Notes: generated from the letters alone by a model not told the origin. DNA of 64,000 bases from Ornithodoros turicata (GCF_037126465.1 NC_088203.1:108053507-108117506), one strand, 5' to 3'; shown: positions 45,687-58,760, counted from the first letter of the stretch. Numbers and translations are program-made.

Positions 45687-45965
45687 GTATACAGGCTGTT
45701 TCAGTTAAGTCCCCGAGATAAATAATTCGCGAACGGGCTGCACCAATTGAAGAACTTCCGATACCACCTACAAGCTGCGCACCTTGTGAATGAGTGGGAG
45801 GCGCTCATTATTTAAATACACATTCAAATGAGTTTCGTGGAAAAACAACTTCTAAGGCAAGGCGCCGTTGGTATTAAAATGGGTACTACACATTTTGGGA
45901 CCTTCGTTGGACACCTTTTAGAGAAAAATCTGCCACCGAAGCGGGTCATTTGTTGCAGTAATTAA
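45687..45965 (+). repeat. TACAGGCTGTTTCAGTTAAG-type dispersed repeat
   Basis: The start resembles transposon ends of the CAGGGTGTTTCAGTTAAGTCC class seen widely in arthropods. The opposite end was not located, so this may be a fragment. It begins only 116 bp upstream of the DUOXA start codon. Confidence 0.45.
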
Positions 45966-46289
45966 TTGGTTTCGGTTTACCTCTTTTTATCGTGGCTGGT
46001 CGCGGTGAAGCGCAAAAGGACGCTCTTCCACTCCCCTTATTCACCAACGAATTACGCCCTTTTCTTGATCAATTTGTTGCAATACATTGATGAAGATGTC
46101 AACTGGAACGCTGCGTTCTTATCATGTGTTTGGGTGCGAACAGCGGAACCAGCATTCACAACAAATAACTCCGTGCGTACGGATTGCTGTAGTATCTTGC
46201 TCGTTATAATATCTTATCGCTCAAAAGAATAGAAGTATTTATCGAGTAATGTGGAGTTTCATTTCTTGAGAGAGTAGAGAAAAGGGACC

Positions 46290-47250
46290 TGCCGTTGTGA
46301 AAACGGTGACAGCGGCGCTGAGAGAAGCCCGCCCTTTCGTATGACCGCCGCCATAAGTGGTGAGGCGCGTTACGCATCACCGGTTTCTTCCTCGACCGCG
46401 GAGTCCCGACTGAATGTACCTCTGCGGTACCCGGTGTGGGCTCACTTCTAGGGCATCGGTCCCTACCTTCCAGTACTGCATCATCTCTGTCCCACATCTG
46501 AGCAACTTCTGGAGACCATTGTTGCGAAGAGCATCAAGACGTGCGTCCACAAGTCCTCATCGACTGCTCTTGTCTTCGCGGAAGCCCCACCTGTACCCAT
46601 CATGAGGCTCCATCAGTCTCTTAGTCACTATATGAGGCCACCCCTTAGTGCGCGCTTTGATTCGTCGTCCAGCGTCTGGGTACAGCCAAGCCATTCTGGC
46701 CCTGCACCGTAGCATAATCCCCAAGCATAAACCTCTGCCGAGGCACCCACTATGGGCCCTGCCCCCTGTCCGTGTCGACGTACCTGGAGTGTCCTCGAAG
46801 AAATCTGCGTCGACGGTTGTTCTATACGGCAGCTCACCTTGGCCGTACTTGACAGCGAGAGAGGCAAGATTCACGTTTTCACCGACGCATCAACGACGCG
46901 GTTCTGCTTGCGCCTATGTGATCCCGCAGTTGTTAGCTGAAGGATGTGCAAGACTGTCACACCGCGCGTCGGCGGAACTTGACGCGATTTGTGTGCGTCC
47001 TTTCCATCCCCAGCTCATTGGTCCATCTACAGCGACTCCAAAGCCAAGTCATTCTTTACTCTACAGGATCGGGATGTCTGTCTGTGCATGACGTCCTTCA
47101 AGTGTACACCTCTGCCACGGGGACATGATATCTAGTTGCAGTTGATCCCTGGCCATTGCGGTGTACCCGGAAATAAGGCTGCCGATGCAGCTGCCAGGCA
47201 TGCCCATCTCATCGTCTTCACCTGTTCCTGTCGTCCACTGGATTGCTCAA
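46290..47250 (+). mobile_element. LINE ORF2 C-terminal fragment with RNase H, degenerate
   Basis: Across frames one reads the end of the RT region, then RNase H landmarks in order: KIHVFTDAST (first catalytic Asp), ASAELDAICV (catalytic Glu), IYSDSKAKS (Asp) and LIPGHCGVPGNKAADAAARH (final motif). RNase H fused to ORF2 points to the I group of LINEs. Frameshifts are frequent. The satellite begins about 150 bp beyond. Confidence 0.75.
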
Positions 47251-47393
47251 GACGCTTTACTTCTTTCTTGTATTTTCATCCTTCCTTCATCATTTTCACA
47301 TAATGTTTCACGTGCAATGGGGCAGGGTACCGCATCACCGCGGTGAGACACCCCATCCCATCGTCATCATTTATTGTTACGGTTGTGGCGGTG

Positions 47394-50300
47394 GTGGCAG
47401 CGGATATCCGCTTACGGTTGTGCCCGTCAACACGAAAGTGTTGCGCAAATTACCTTTAGTACGCTCTACCTATATACCCGCTACATCACATACAACCACC
47501 CTCTGCCGATAGTCGAAAAATGTACACGACGAAAATATTACGTGACACCGTGCACTTCTTAGCGTACAACCGGTTTAGAAACGTCATCAACGATTTTGCA
47601 CAGCAACAAATGACATTTTTGAATCCACTCTCAATTTTGGATACAGTAATCCTTACTTGTGGCAGCGGATATCCGCTTACGGTTGTACCCGTCAACACGA
47701 AAGTGTTGCGCAAATTACCTTTAGTACGCTCTACCTATATACCCGCTACATCACATACAACCACCCTCTGCCGATAGTCGAAAAATGTACACGACGAAAA
47801 TATTACGTGACACCGTGCACTTCTTAGCGTACAACCGGTTTAGAAACGTCATCAACGATTTTGCACAGCAACAAATGACATTTTTGAATCCACTCTCAAT
47901 TTTGGATACAGTAATCCTTACTTGTGGCAGCGGATATCCGCTTACGGTTGTACCCGTCAACACGAAAGTGTTGCGCAAATTACCTTTAGTACGCTCTACC
48001 TATATACCCGCTACATCACATACAACCACCCTCTGCCGATAGTCGAAAAATGTACACGACGAAAATATTACGTGACACCGTGCACTTCTTAGCGTACAAC
48101 CGGTTTAGAAACGTCATCAACGATTTTGCACAGCAACAAATGACATTTTTGAATCCACTCTCAATTTTGGATACAGTAATCCTTACTTGTGGCAGCGGAT
48201 ATCCGCTTACGGTTGTACCCGTCAACACGAAAGTGTTGCGCAAATTACCTTTAGTACGCTCTACCTATATACCCGCTACATCACATACAACCACCCTCTG
48301 CCGATAGTCGAAAAATGTACACGACGAAAATATTACGTGACACCGTGCACTTCTTAGCGTACAACCGGTTTAGAAACGTCATCAACGATTTTGCACAGCA
48401 ACAAATGACATTTTTGAATCCACTCTCAATTTTGGATACAGTAATCCTTACTTGTGGCAGCGGATATCCGCTTACGGTTGTACCCGTCAACACGAAAGTG
48501 TTGCGCAAATTACCTTTAGTACGCTCTACCTATATACCCGCTACATCACATACAACCACCCTCTGCCGATAGTCGAAAAATGTACACGACGAAAATATTA
48601 CGTGACACCGTGCACTTCTTAGCGTACAACCGGTTTAGAAACGTCATCAACGATTTTGCACAGCAACAAATGACATTTTTGAATCCACTCTCAATTTTGG
48701 ATACAGTAATCCTTACTTGTGGCAGCGGATATCCGCTTACGGTTGTACCCGTCAACACGAAAGTGTTGCGCAAATTACCTTTAGTACGCTCTACCTATAT
48801 ACCCGCTACATCACATACAACCACCCTCTGCCGATAGTCGAAAAATGTACACGACGAAAATATTACGTGACACCGTGCACTTCTTAGCGTACAACCGGTT
48901 TAGAAACGTCATCAACGATTTTGCACAGCAACAAATGACATTTTTGAATCCACTCTCAATTTTGGATACAGTAATCCTTACTTGTGGCAGCGGATATCCG
49001 CTTACGGTTGTACCCGTCAACACGAAAGTGTTGCGCAAATTACCTTTAGTACGCTCTACCTATATACCCGCTACATCACATACAACCACCCTCTGCCGAT
49101 AGTCGAAAAATGTACACGACGAAAATATTACGTGACACCGTGCACTTCTTAGCGTACAACCGGTTTAGAAACGTCATCAACGATTTTGCACAGCAACAAA
49201 TGACATTTTTGAATCCACTCTCAATTTTGGATACAGTAATCCTTACTTGTGGCAGCGGATATCCGCTTACGGTTGTACCCGTCAACACGAAAGTGTTGCG
49301 CAAATTACCTTTAGTACGCTCTACCTATATACCCGCTACATCACATACAACCACCCTCTGCCGATAGTCGAAAAATGTACACGACGAAAATATTACGTGA
49401 CACCGTGCACTTCTTAGCGTACAACCGGTTTAGAAACGTCATCAACGATTTTGCACAGCAACAAATGACATTTTTGAATCCACTCTCAATTTTGGATACA
49501 GTAATCCTTACTTGTGGCAGCGGATATCCGCTTACGGTTGTACCCGTCAACACGAAAGTGTTGCGCAAATTACCTTTAGTACGCTCTACCTATATACCCG
49601 CTACATCACATACAACCACCCTCTGCCGATAGTCGAAAAATGTACACGACGAAAATATTACGTGACACCGTGCACTTCTTAGCGTACAACCGGTTTAGAA
49701 ACGTCATCAACGATTTTGCACAGCAACAAATGACATTTTTGAATCCACTCTCAATTTTGGATACAGTAATCCTTACTTGTGGCAGCGGATATCCGCTTAC
49801 GGTTGTACCCGTCAACACGAAAGTGTTGCGCAAATTACCTTTAGTACGCTCTACCTATATACCCGCTACATCACATACAACCACCCTCTGCCGATAGTCG
49901 AAAAATGTACACGACGAAAATATTACGTGACACCGTGCACTTCTTAGCGTACAACCGGTTTAGAAACGTCATCAACGATTTTGCACAGCAACAAATGACA
50001 TTTTTGAATCCACTCTCAATTTTGGATACAGTAATCCTTACTTGTGGCAGCGGATATCCGCTTACGGTTGTACCCGTCAACACGAAAGTGTTGCGCAAAT
50101 TACCTTTAGTACGCTCTACCTATATACCCGCTACATCACATACAACCACCCTCTGCCGATAGTCGAAAAATGTACACGACGAAAATATTACGTGACACCG
50201 TGCACTTCTTAGCGTACAACCGGTTTAGAAACGTCATCAACGATTTTGCACAGCAACAAATGACATTTTTGAATCCACTCTCAATTTTGGATACAGTAAT

Positions 50301-53300
50301 CCTTACTTGTGGCAGCGGATATCCGCTTACGGTTGTACCCGTCAACACGAAAGTGTTGCGCAAATTACCTTTAGTACGCTCTACCTATATACCCGCTACA
50401 TCACATACAACCACCCTCTGCCGATAGTCGAAAAATGTACACGACGAAAATATTACGTGACACCGTGCACTTCTTAGCGTACAACCGGTTTAGAAACGTC
50501 ATCAACGATTTTGCACAGCAACGAATGACATTTTTGAATCCACTCTCAATTTTGGATACAGTAATCCTTACTTGTGGCAGCGGATATCCGCTTACGGTTG
50601 TACCCGTCAACACGAAAGTGTTGCGCAAATTACCTTTAGTACGCTCTACCTATATACCCGCTACATCACATACAACCACCCTCTGCCGATAGTCGAAAAA
50701 TGTACACGACGAAAATATTACGTGACACCGTGCACTTCTTAGCGTACAACCGGTTTAGAAACGTCATCAACGATTTTGCACAGCAACAAATGACATTTTT
50801 GAATCCACTCTCAATTTTGGATACAGTAATCCTTACTTGTGGCAGCGGATATCCGCTTACGGTTGTACCCGTCAACACGAAAGTGTTGCGCAAATTACCT
50901 TTAGTACGCTCTACCTATATACCCGCTACATCACATACAACCACCCTCTGCCGATAGTCGAAAAATGTACACGACGAAAATATTACGTGACACCGTGCAC
51001 TTCTTAGCGTACAACCGGTTTAGAAACGTCATCAACGATTTTGCACAGCAACGAATGACATTTTTGAATCCACTCTCAATTTTGGATACAGTAATCCTTA
51101 CTTGTGGCAGCGGATATCCGCTTACGGTTGTACCCGTCAACACGAAAGTGTTGCGCAAATTACCTTTAGTACGCTCTACCTATATACCCGCTACATCACA
51201 TACAACCACCCTCTGCCGATAGTCGAAAAATGTACACGACGAAAATATTACGTGACACCGTGCACTTCTTAGCGTACAACCGGTTTAGAAACGTCATCAA
51301 CGATTTTGCACAGCAACAAATGACATTTTTGAATCCACTCTCAATTTTGGATACAGTAATCCTTACTTGTGGCAGCGGATATCCGCTTACGGTTGTACCC
51401 GTCAACACGAAAGTGTTGCGCAAATTACCTTTAGTACGCTCTACCTATATACCCGCTACATCACATACAACCACCCTCTGCCGATAGTCGAAAAATGTAC
51501 ACGACGAAAATATTACGTGACACCGTGCACTTCTTAGCGTACAACCGGTTTAGAAACGTCATCAACGATTTTGCACAGCAACGAATGACATTTTTGAATC
51601 CACTCTCAATTTTGGATACAGTAATCCTTACTTGTGGCAGCGGATATCCGCTTACGGTTGTACCCGTCAACACGAAAGTGTTGCGCAAATTACCTTTAGT
51701 ACGCTCTACCTATATACCCGCTACATCACATACAACCACCCTCTGCCGATAGTCGAAAAATGTACACGACGAAAATATTACGTGACACCGTGCACTTCTT
51801 AGCGTACAACCGGTTTAGAAACGTCATCAACGATTTTGCACAGCAACAAATGACATTTTTGAATCCACTCTCAATTTTGGATACAGTAATCCTTACTTGT
51901 GGCAGCGGATATCCGCTTACGGTTGTACCCGTCAACACGAAAGTGTTGCGCAAATTACCTTTAGTACGCTCTACCTATATACCCGCTACATCACATACAA
52001 CCACCCTCTGCCGATAGTCGAAAAATGTACACGACGAAAATATTACGTGACACCGTGCACTTCTTAGCGTACAACCGGTTTAGAAACGTCATCAACGATT
52101 TTGCACAGCAACAAATGACATTTTTGAATCCACTCTCAATTTTGGATACAGTAATCCTTACTTGTGGCAGCGGATATCCGCTTACGGTTGTACCCGTCAA
52201 CACGAAAGTGTTGCGCAAATTACCTTTAGTACGCTCTACCTATATACCCGCTACATCACATACAACCACCCTCTGCCGATAGTCGAAAAATGTACACGAC
52301 GAAAATATTACGTGACACCGTGCACTTCTTAGCGTACAACCGGTTTAGAAACGTCATCAACGATTTTGCACAGCAACAAATGACATTTTTGAATCCACTC
52401 TCAATTTTGGATACAGTAATCCTTACTTGTGGCAGCGGATATCCGCTTACGGTTGTACCCGTCAACACGAAAGTGTTGCGCAAATTACCTTTAGTACGCT
52501 CTACCTATATACCCGCTACATCACATACAACCACCCTCTGCCGATAGTCGAAAAATGTACACGACGAAAATATTACGTGACACCGTGCACTTCTTAGCGT
52601 ACAACCGGTTTAGAAACGTCATCAACGATTTTGCACAGCAACAAATGACATTTTTGAATCCACTCTCAATTTTGGATACAGTAATCCTTACTTGTGGCAG
52701 CGGATATCCGCTTACGGTTGTACCCGTCAACACGAAAGTGTTGCGCAAATTACCTTTAGTACGCTCTACCTATATACCCGCTACATCACATACAACCACC
52801 CTCTGCCGATAGTCGAAAAATGTACACGACGAAAATATTACGTGACACCGTGCACTTCTTAGCGTACAACCGGTTTAGAAACGTCATCAACGATTTTGCA
52901 CAGCAACAAATGACATTTTTGAATCCACTCTCAATTTTGGATACAGTAATCCTTACTTGTGGCAGCGGATATCCGCTTACGGTTGTACCCGTCAACACGA
53001 AAGTGTTGCGCAAATTACCTTTAGTACGCTCTACCTATATACCCGCTACATCACATACAACCACCCTCTGCCGATAGTCGAAAAATGTACACGACGAAAA
53101 TATTACGTGACACCGTGCACTTCTTAGCGTACAACCGGTTTAGAAACGTCATCAACGATTTTGCACAGCAACGAAATGACATTTTTGAATCCACTCTCAA
53201 TTTTGGATACAGTAATCCTTACTTGTGGCAGCGGATATCCGCTTACGGTTGTACCCGTCAACACGAAAGTGTTGCGCAAATTACCTTTAGTACGCTCTAC

Positions 53301-55720
53301 CTATATACCCGCTACATCACATACAACCACCCTCTGCCGATAGTCGAAAAATGTACACGACGAAAATATTACGTGACACCGTGCACTTCTTAGCGTACAA
53401 CCGGTTTAGAAACGTCATCAACGATTTTGCACAGCAACAAATGACATTTTTGAATCCACTCTCAATTTTGGATACAGTAATCCTTACTTGTGGCAGCGGA
53501 TATCCGCTTACGGTTGTACCCGTCAACACGAAAGTGTTGCGCAAATTACCTTTAGTACGCTCTACCTATATACCCGCTACATCACATACAACCACCCTCT
53601 GCCGATAGTCGAAAAATGTACACGACGAAAATATTACGTGACACCGTGCACTTCTTAGCGTACAACCGGTTTAGAAACGTCATCAACGATTTTGCACAGC
53701 AACAAATGACATTTTTGAATCCACTCTCAATTTTGGATACAGTAATCCTTACTTGTGGCAGCGGATATCCGCTTACGGTTGTACCCGTCAACACGAAAGT
53801 GTTGCGCAAATTACCTTTAGTACGCTCTACCTATATACCCGCTACATCACATACAACCACCCTCTGCCGATAGTCGAAAAATGTACACGACGAAAATATT
53901 ACGTGACACCGTGCACTTCTTAGCGTACAACCGGTTTAGAAACGTCATCAACGATTTTGCACAGCAACAAATGACATTTTTGAATCCACTCTCAATTTTG
54001 GATACAGTAATCCTTACTTGTGGCAGCGGATATCCGCTTACGGTTGTACCCGTCAACACGAAAGTGTTGCGCAAATTACCTTTAGTACGCTCTACCTATA
54101 TACCCGCTACATCACATACAACCACCCTCTGCCGATAGTCGAAAAATGTACACGACGAAAATATTACGTGACACCGTGCACTTCTTAGCGTACAACCGGT
54201 TTAGAAACGTCATCAACGATTTTGCACAGCAACAAATGACATTTTTGAATCCACTCTCAATTTTGGATACAGTAATCCTTACTTGTGGCAGCGGATATCC
54301 GCTTACGGTTGTACCCGTCAACACGAAAGTGTTGCGCAAATTACCTTTAGTACGCTCTACCTATATACCCGCTACATCACATACAACCACCCTCTGCCGA
54401 TAGTCGAAAAATGTACACGACGAAAATATTACGTGACACCGTGCACTTCTTAGCGTACAACCGGTTTAGAAACGTCATCAACGATTTTGCACAGCAACAA
54501 ATGACATTTTTGAATCCACTCTCAATTTTGGATACAGTAATCCTTACTTGTGGCAGCGGATATCCGCTTACGGTTGTACCCGTCAACACGAAAGTGTTGC
54601 GCAAATTACCTTTAGTACGCTCTACCTATATACCCGCTACATCACATACAACCACCCTCTGCCGATAGTCGAAAAATGTACACGACGAAAATATTACGTG
54701 ACACCGTGCACTTCTTAGCGTACAACCGGTTTAGAAACGTCATCAACGATTTTGCACAGCAACAAATGACATTTTTGAATCCACTCTCAATTTTGGATAC
54801 AGTAATCCTTACTTGTGGCAGCGGATATCCGCTTACGGTTGTACCCGTCAACACGAAAGTGTTGCGCAAATTACCTTTAGTACGCTCTACCTATATACCC
54901 GCTACATCACATACAACCACCCTCTGCCGATAGTCGAAAAATGTACACGACGAAAATATTACGTGACACCGTGCACTTCTTAGCGTACAACCGGTTTAGA
55001 AACGTCATCAACGATTTTGCACAGCAACGAATGACATTTTTGAATCCACTCTCAATTTTGGATACAGTAATCCTTACTTGTGGCAGCGGATATCCGCTTA
55101 CGGTTGTACCCGTCAACACGAAAGTGTTGCGCAAATTACCTTTAGTACGCTCTACCTATATACCCGCTACATCACATACAACCACCCTCTGCCGATAGTC
55201 GAAAAATGTACACGACGAAAATATTACGTGACACCGTGCACTTCTTAGCGTACAACCGGTTTAGAAACGTCATCAACGATTTTGCACAGCAACAAATGAC
55301 ATTTTTGAATCCACTCTCAATTTTGGATACAGTAATCCTTACTTGTGGCAGCGGATATCCGCTTACGGTTGTACCCGTCAACACGAAAGTGTTGCGCAAA
55401 TTACCTTTAGTACGCTCTACCTATATACCCGCTACATCACATACAACCACCCTCTGCCGATAGTCGAAAAATGTACACGACGAAAATATTACGTGACACC
55501 GTGCACTTCTTAGCGTACAACCGGTTTAGAAACGTCATCAACGATTTTGCACAGCAACAAATGACATTTTTGAATCCACTCTCAATTTTGGATACAGTAA
55601 TCCTTACTTGTGGCAGCGGATATCCGCTTACGGTTGTACCCGTCAACACGAAAGTGTTGCGCAAATTACCTTTAGTACGCTCTACCTATACCAGCTACAT
55701 CATCACACTCTGGCGATGGA
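47394..55720. repeat. 265-bp satellite array, about 31 units
   Basis: The landmark GGCAGCGGATATCCGCTTAC recurs every 265 bp from 47396 to 55612 (31 periods, one of them 266 bp because of an added A at about 53174). Units look identical except for an A/G change in AGCAACAAATG (G in copies at 50523, 51053, 51583, 53173 and 55029) and one base in the first unit. Each unit has the 12-bp palindrome GCGGATATCCGC and open frames of 85 codons (plus) and 75 codons (minus) that rotate because 265 is not a multiple of three. The right edge decays gradually (CTACCTATACCAGCTACATC). It lies between the divergent DUOXA and DUOX genes. Confidence 0.97.
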
Positions 55721-56612
55721 ATTCTCCGTGTGACCTTCGTGGTTTGAGAGGCAATTAAAGGATGTTTCCACAAGTAAATATCACGTCCCGGAAATGTCTG
55801 CGCGAACTGGTACTCCGTGACCACGAGACTTACTGCAGCCATATTCCAAGACCAATAGAGAGTTTCAGGTATGCGTTCATTTGGTGTCGACGCTCTTTCC
55901 CAGAGCACGGAATAATTCTCTGCATGATGAAAGACTGGGGACTAACAGCATGTTTTGTTTGTGTGTGTGTCTTTTTTTCTTTCTTTCTTTTTTTTTACGC
56001 GGAGTTTGGTTAGCACGATTTTCGTGTTTTGTTTTGACGCGCCACCGAGACGTGCGTAAATGTGGGATTACTTTTATCTGCGCAGTCCCTGTGTATGCTA
56101 TGTCCCAAGAGTGACAATACGAAACGGACAAACTCAAATACACGAACAAAGTCCGACGGTTTCTTGGGCGCTCAGTGCAGGGATAGGAAGAGACATCAGA
56201 GGGAAAACTTTTTGGAAATTTGACCGGAGCAAGAAGACGATAACGTGTAGACTTGAAAACATGTGTTACCCTATATAACGCTCATCGCAACATGTGATGT
56301 GTAACAAAACACAAAGGAACTCGTTTTTTGCATGACGACGTCGTTTTTCACTCGCAATGTTTTTCTAGATGAAAAATTGTCGCTGAAAACATGATGCATT
56401 TTTCTTGTCTCTTTGTGGACGAAAATCTCGTGTGTTTTAGGCTTACTTATTGGAATCAAGGCAAGAGGAACAGCACTTACCGCCCTGGGCTGAAAAAGTT
56501 GTGAACGTACGTCACAAGTATTACAGGAAAGGAGACTTCCTCGTCTGCATCCGCTAGCTGATAAACAGCATATCCTCTGTCGCGCCAGAAGACAGCGCAA
56601 CACTCCTCAGTG
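55721..56612 (+). promoter_or_regulatory. DUOX upstream region, candidate bidirectional promoter side
   Basis: Unique sequence between the satellite and the DUOX start. A minus-strand ATGGCTGCA|GTAAGT at 55842-55828 has a consensus donor and could be part of a 5' exon of DUOXA, in which case the satellite would lie in its first intron. A pyrimidine-rich run is at 55965-55997. No TATA box stands out. Confidence 0.35.
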
Positions 56613-56667
56613 ATGTCTCCTTTCATCTTTCTCGTAGCCTTCGTGACGTCGGTCCAGACGACGCAAG
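56613..56667 (+). CDS. DUOX: DUOX coding exon 1 (signal peptide)
   Basis: MSPFIFLVAFVTSVQTTQ, a typical cleavable signal sequence, then a consensus-like donor CAAG|GTATGG. The ATG (CAGTGATG context) is the first in frame after stops. Confidence 0.75.
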
Positions 56668-56964
56668 GTATGGCGACCTAGTAGAACAATTCGTGGCCAA
56701 ACCGGAAAGTAATGTTTTCGTCATGGTCGAAGCCACCACCTGCGTTGTTGAAATGCTCTACCAAAAAATTGCTCTTGTGCTCCAGTATACAGGGAGGTAA
56801 CATTTTGTTTCGTTTGTATAGGTTTGACTAAACCGGACAAAATCAAAGAGGAGCTTCTGGACTGGCTGTTGGACGGCATCGATCCACATCATGAGACAGA
56901 ATTTGAGGGCTACGACGGATGGTACAACAACCCTAGCCATCCTGAACTAGGATCTGCTGGTCAG
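56613..56964 (+). CDS. DUOX: Dual oxidase (DUOX), first two coding exons; gene continues beyond window
   Basis: DUOX is a membrane NADPH oxidase with an extracellular peroxidase-like domain, EF hands and a NOX core. It releases H2O2 for gut defence and matrix cross-linking in arthropods. Exon 1 codes for an 18-residue signal peptide and exon 2 for the start of the peroxidase-like domain, which reads IKEELLDWLLDG, then FEGYDGWYNNPSHPELGSAG. YDGWYNN is the family's N-terminal hallmark. The exons join in frame through a split Gly codon. The remaining 1,400 or so residues are not found up to 64 kb, so intron 2 is at least 7 kb. The gene is divergent from DUOXA. Confidence 0.85.
56822..56964 (+). 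CDS. DUOX: DUOX coding exon 2
   Basis: Begins after TTTGTATAG and codes for TKPDKIKEELLDWLLDGIDP, then GYDGWYNNPSHPELGSAGQ. The donor is taken as TCAG|GTTTAT; a GT seven bases earlier (GCTG|GTCAGG) would give a different phase. Confidence 0.88.
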
Positions 56965-57153
56965 GTTTATTCACATAATTCCTTCTGTGTGTCTCGAACT
57001 TGGTTGTGGCTCATAATAACCTCCTAACGCCGATATGCACCGAAAAAAAGCCTTTGGTGGAAATGAGCAGGAGGGGAAAAGCCGCTCATCAGCCCCAAAC
57101 GTCCCGAACACCCGAATGCTGGTTCTAGGACATTTCGGTACAAGGATGTTTCG

Positions 57154-57396
57154 CTACACTCTTAAAAAAAAGGGTGTACTTTGACTCATTTCCTTGCCAC
57201 ATATATAACACCCTTTTGGAGCGTACAATTACGCTCAAAAGGGTGTCTCCTCACTCCCTCAAGGGAGTAGCATAACACCTTCTCCCAGCCGGGGAGTAAT
57301 ATTACTCTCCAGTAGGGAGAAACACCCTTTTGAGAGTAATTGTACGCTCCAAAAGGGTGTTATATATGTGGCAAGGCCCTTTTTTTAAGAGTGTAG
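57154..57396. mobile_element. MITE with CTACACTCTTAAAAAAAAGG termini
   Basis: Terminal CTACACTCTTAAAA and TTTTAAGAGTGTAG are inverse, and long inner arms pair (CACCCTTTTGGAGCGTACAA / TTGTACGCTCCAAAAGGGTG). The interior has further short palindromes (GGGAGTAATATTACTC). TA at each edge. It lies in DUOX intron 2. Confidence 0.88.
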
Positions 57397-57657
57397 GGCT
57401 GTCCAAACGTCGCTTCCGTGGTGATGAGATGCTCTTCGGAGCCTATATTTTATATGTTGCCACTTAGTGGGATACTGATGAATAATGCATTGGTATATCA
57501 TCGTGCTACGCGAGCCGTACTTGGATGGCCTGGCGGAAATCCCACGAGATTTTATTTCTTCTAATTCGAATAATTAATTGATTATAATTTATCAGTCGAC
57601 TTCTTCATCGAAGCTTTTGATGAAAAAAAGAATTCAGAACCGCAGGCGATCCTTTTT

Positions 57658-58104
57658 TTATGTCCACACCCTTTCCTCGAAATCTTCAATGCCGGAGTGA
57701 GGTTTAAAATATTCATCCTCCAAATTTTTGACCGTGGCCCCGCTCACGTTCTTTTCGCTTTCTTTTTTGCCCAATACAAGGAAAATGTTGCGGATGAATG
57801 TTCTCGCAAAGTAAATTGCTGTGTAATGACAGAAAAAGTGTGGGGTATTGATTGAATAAACTCGTCTGTCTTGCTGCATTTCTTTCTGCTTACTTGTATT
57901 TTTTCTCTTTACTTTCCTCTCGTTTCTTTCCTTTTCTTGGGAACAGCAAGCCTTTTGTAGTGGCTGATATCTCCACCTTCTCTTTTTTCTTTTCTTTTTG
58001 TCATTGAACTTATCTACCCTCATGAACACTTTGGCCAGCATGTGACCACAGCATGCAGTGATCCCTCCAAGAACTGTAACAGTGGTATAAAAACATCCGT
58101 TCAT
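57658..58104 (-). other. Long minus-strand frame of unknown nature
   Basis: 148 codons starting MNGCFYTTVTVLGGITACCG, a lysine/arginine-rich middle and ending SGIEDFEERVWT. Only the ends look protein-like; the middle is low-complexity and may be purine-biased non-coding DNA. Inside DUOX intron 2. Not recognised. Confidence 0.2.
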
Positions 58105-58229
58105 CTAATATCCCGATGGGTCAATAACATCGACAAGCGTAGTATGCCTGAATGTTACCGGCGACTTGTACCGAAACGTCCGGAAAGGCGATATCACGGA
58201 AGCGACGTGACAACGTGTGGACAGCGAAA

Positions 58230-58345
58230 CGTTCTTGTACCAAAACGTCCTTGTACCAAAATGTCCTTGTACCAAAATGTCAGTGCACCAAAATATCCGT
58301 GCACCGAAATGTCCTGTACCGTAACGTCCGCATACACCGATAGGC
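58230..58345 (+). repeat. 17-bp minisatellite CTTGTACCAAAATGTC
   Basis: Six or seven diverged units of TTGTACCAAAATGTCC, grading into GTGCACCGAAATGTCC. A related complement, GGACATTTCGGTACAAGGA, lies at 57129-57147 just before the MITE. Confidence 0.75.
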
Positions 58346-58609
58346 GAGCGACCACAAAGGCCGGGTCTTCCTCTCCCGCATTTGGAACAAGGTCATAGGG
58401 TAAGAAAGGTGGAATGAATAGCAACTACCAAGGCCGTCAGTTTGAAGTTTATGTAACAGCTTGGTCCTGCTTGTATGTAACCTTCCCGTTTATGGATTTC
58501 AATTTGAGCTTCATTTCCATAAACATGGAGGCAGCCTAGGACAAAAACTTGATTCTAGCTCGAGAGGCTCCCAGTGCTGTAGCAACAAAGAACGCTCCGA
58601 ACATATAGG

Positions 58610-58760
58610 GTGTCCCAGAATACGTGTCATTGAATTATAATAAAAAAACATACGCCACCTAGAATCATGCGACAACGGCATTTGTTCTTACTAGGTTTTT
58701 GCCACCTCGTGATGCCAAGTAAAGGTCACTTTTTTACCCCACCAACATGAAGAGCGTGCC
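58610..58760 (+). repeat. AGGGTGTCCCAGAATACGTG-type transposon end
   Basis: The start TATAGGGTGTCCCAGAATAC is of the same general class as other MITE ends here. The matching end was not found. Otherwise 58346-59100 shows nothing recognisable. Confidence 0.4.

Noticed and set aside
47394..55720. Regular repeats as a possible CRISPR array
   Set aside because: The whole 265-bp unit is repeated with no variable spacers, and the DNA is eukaryotic.
47520..55758. Thirty-odd identical 85-codon plus-strand ORFs and 75-codon minus-strand ORFs, resembling a tandem gene family
   Set aside because: They are frames of the 265-bp satellite, open on both strands at once; the unit is not a multiple of three and no domain is recognisable.
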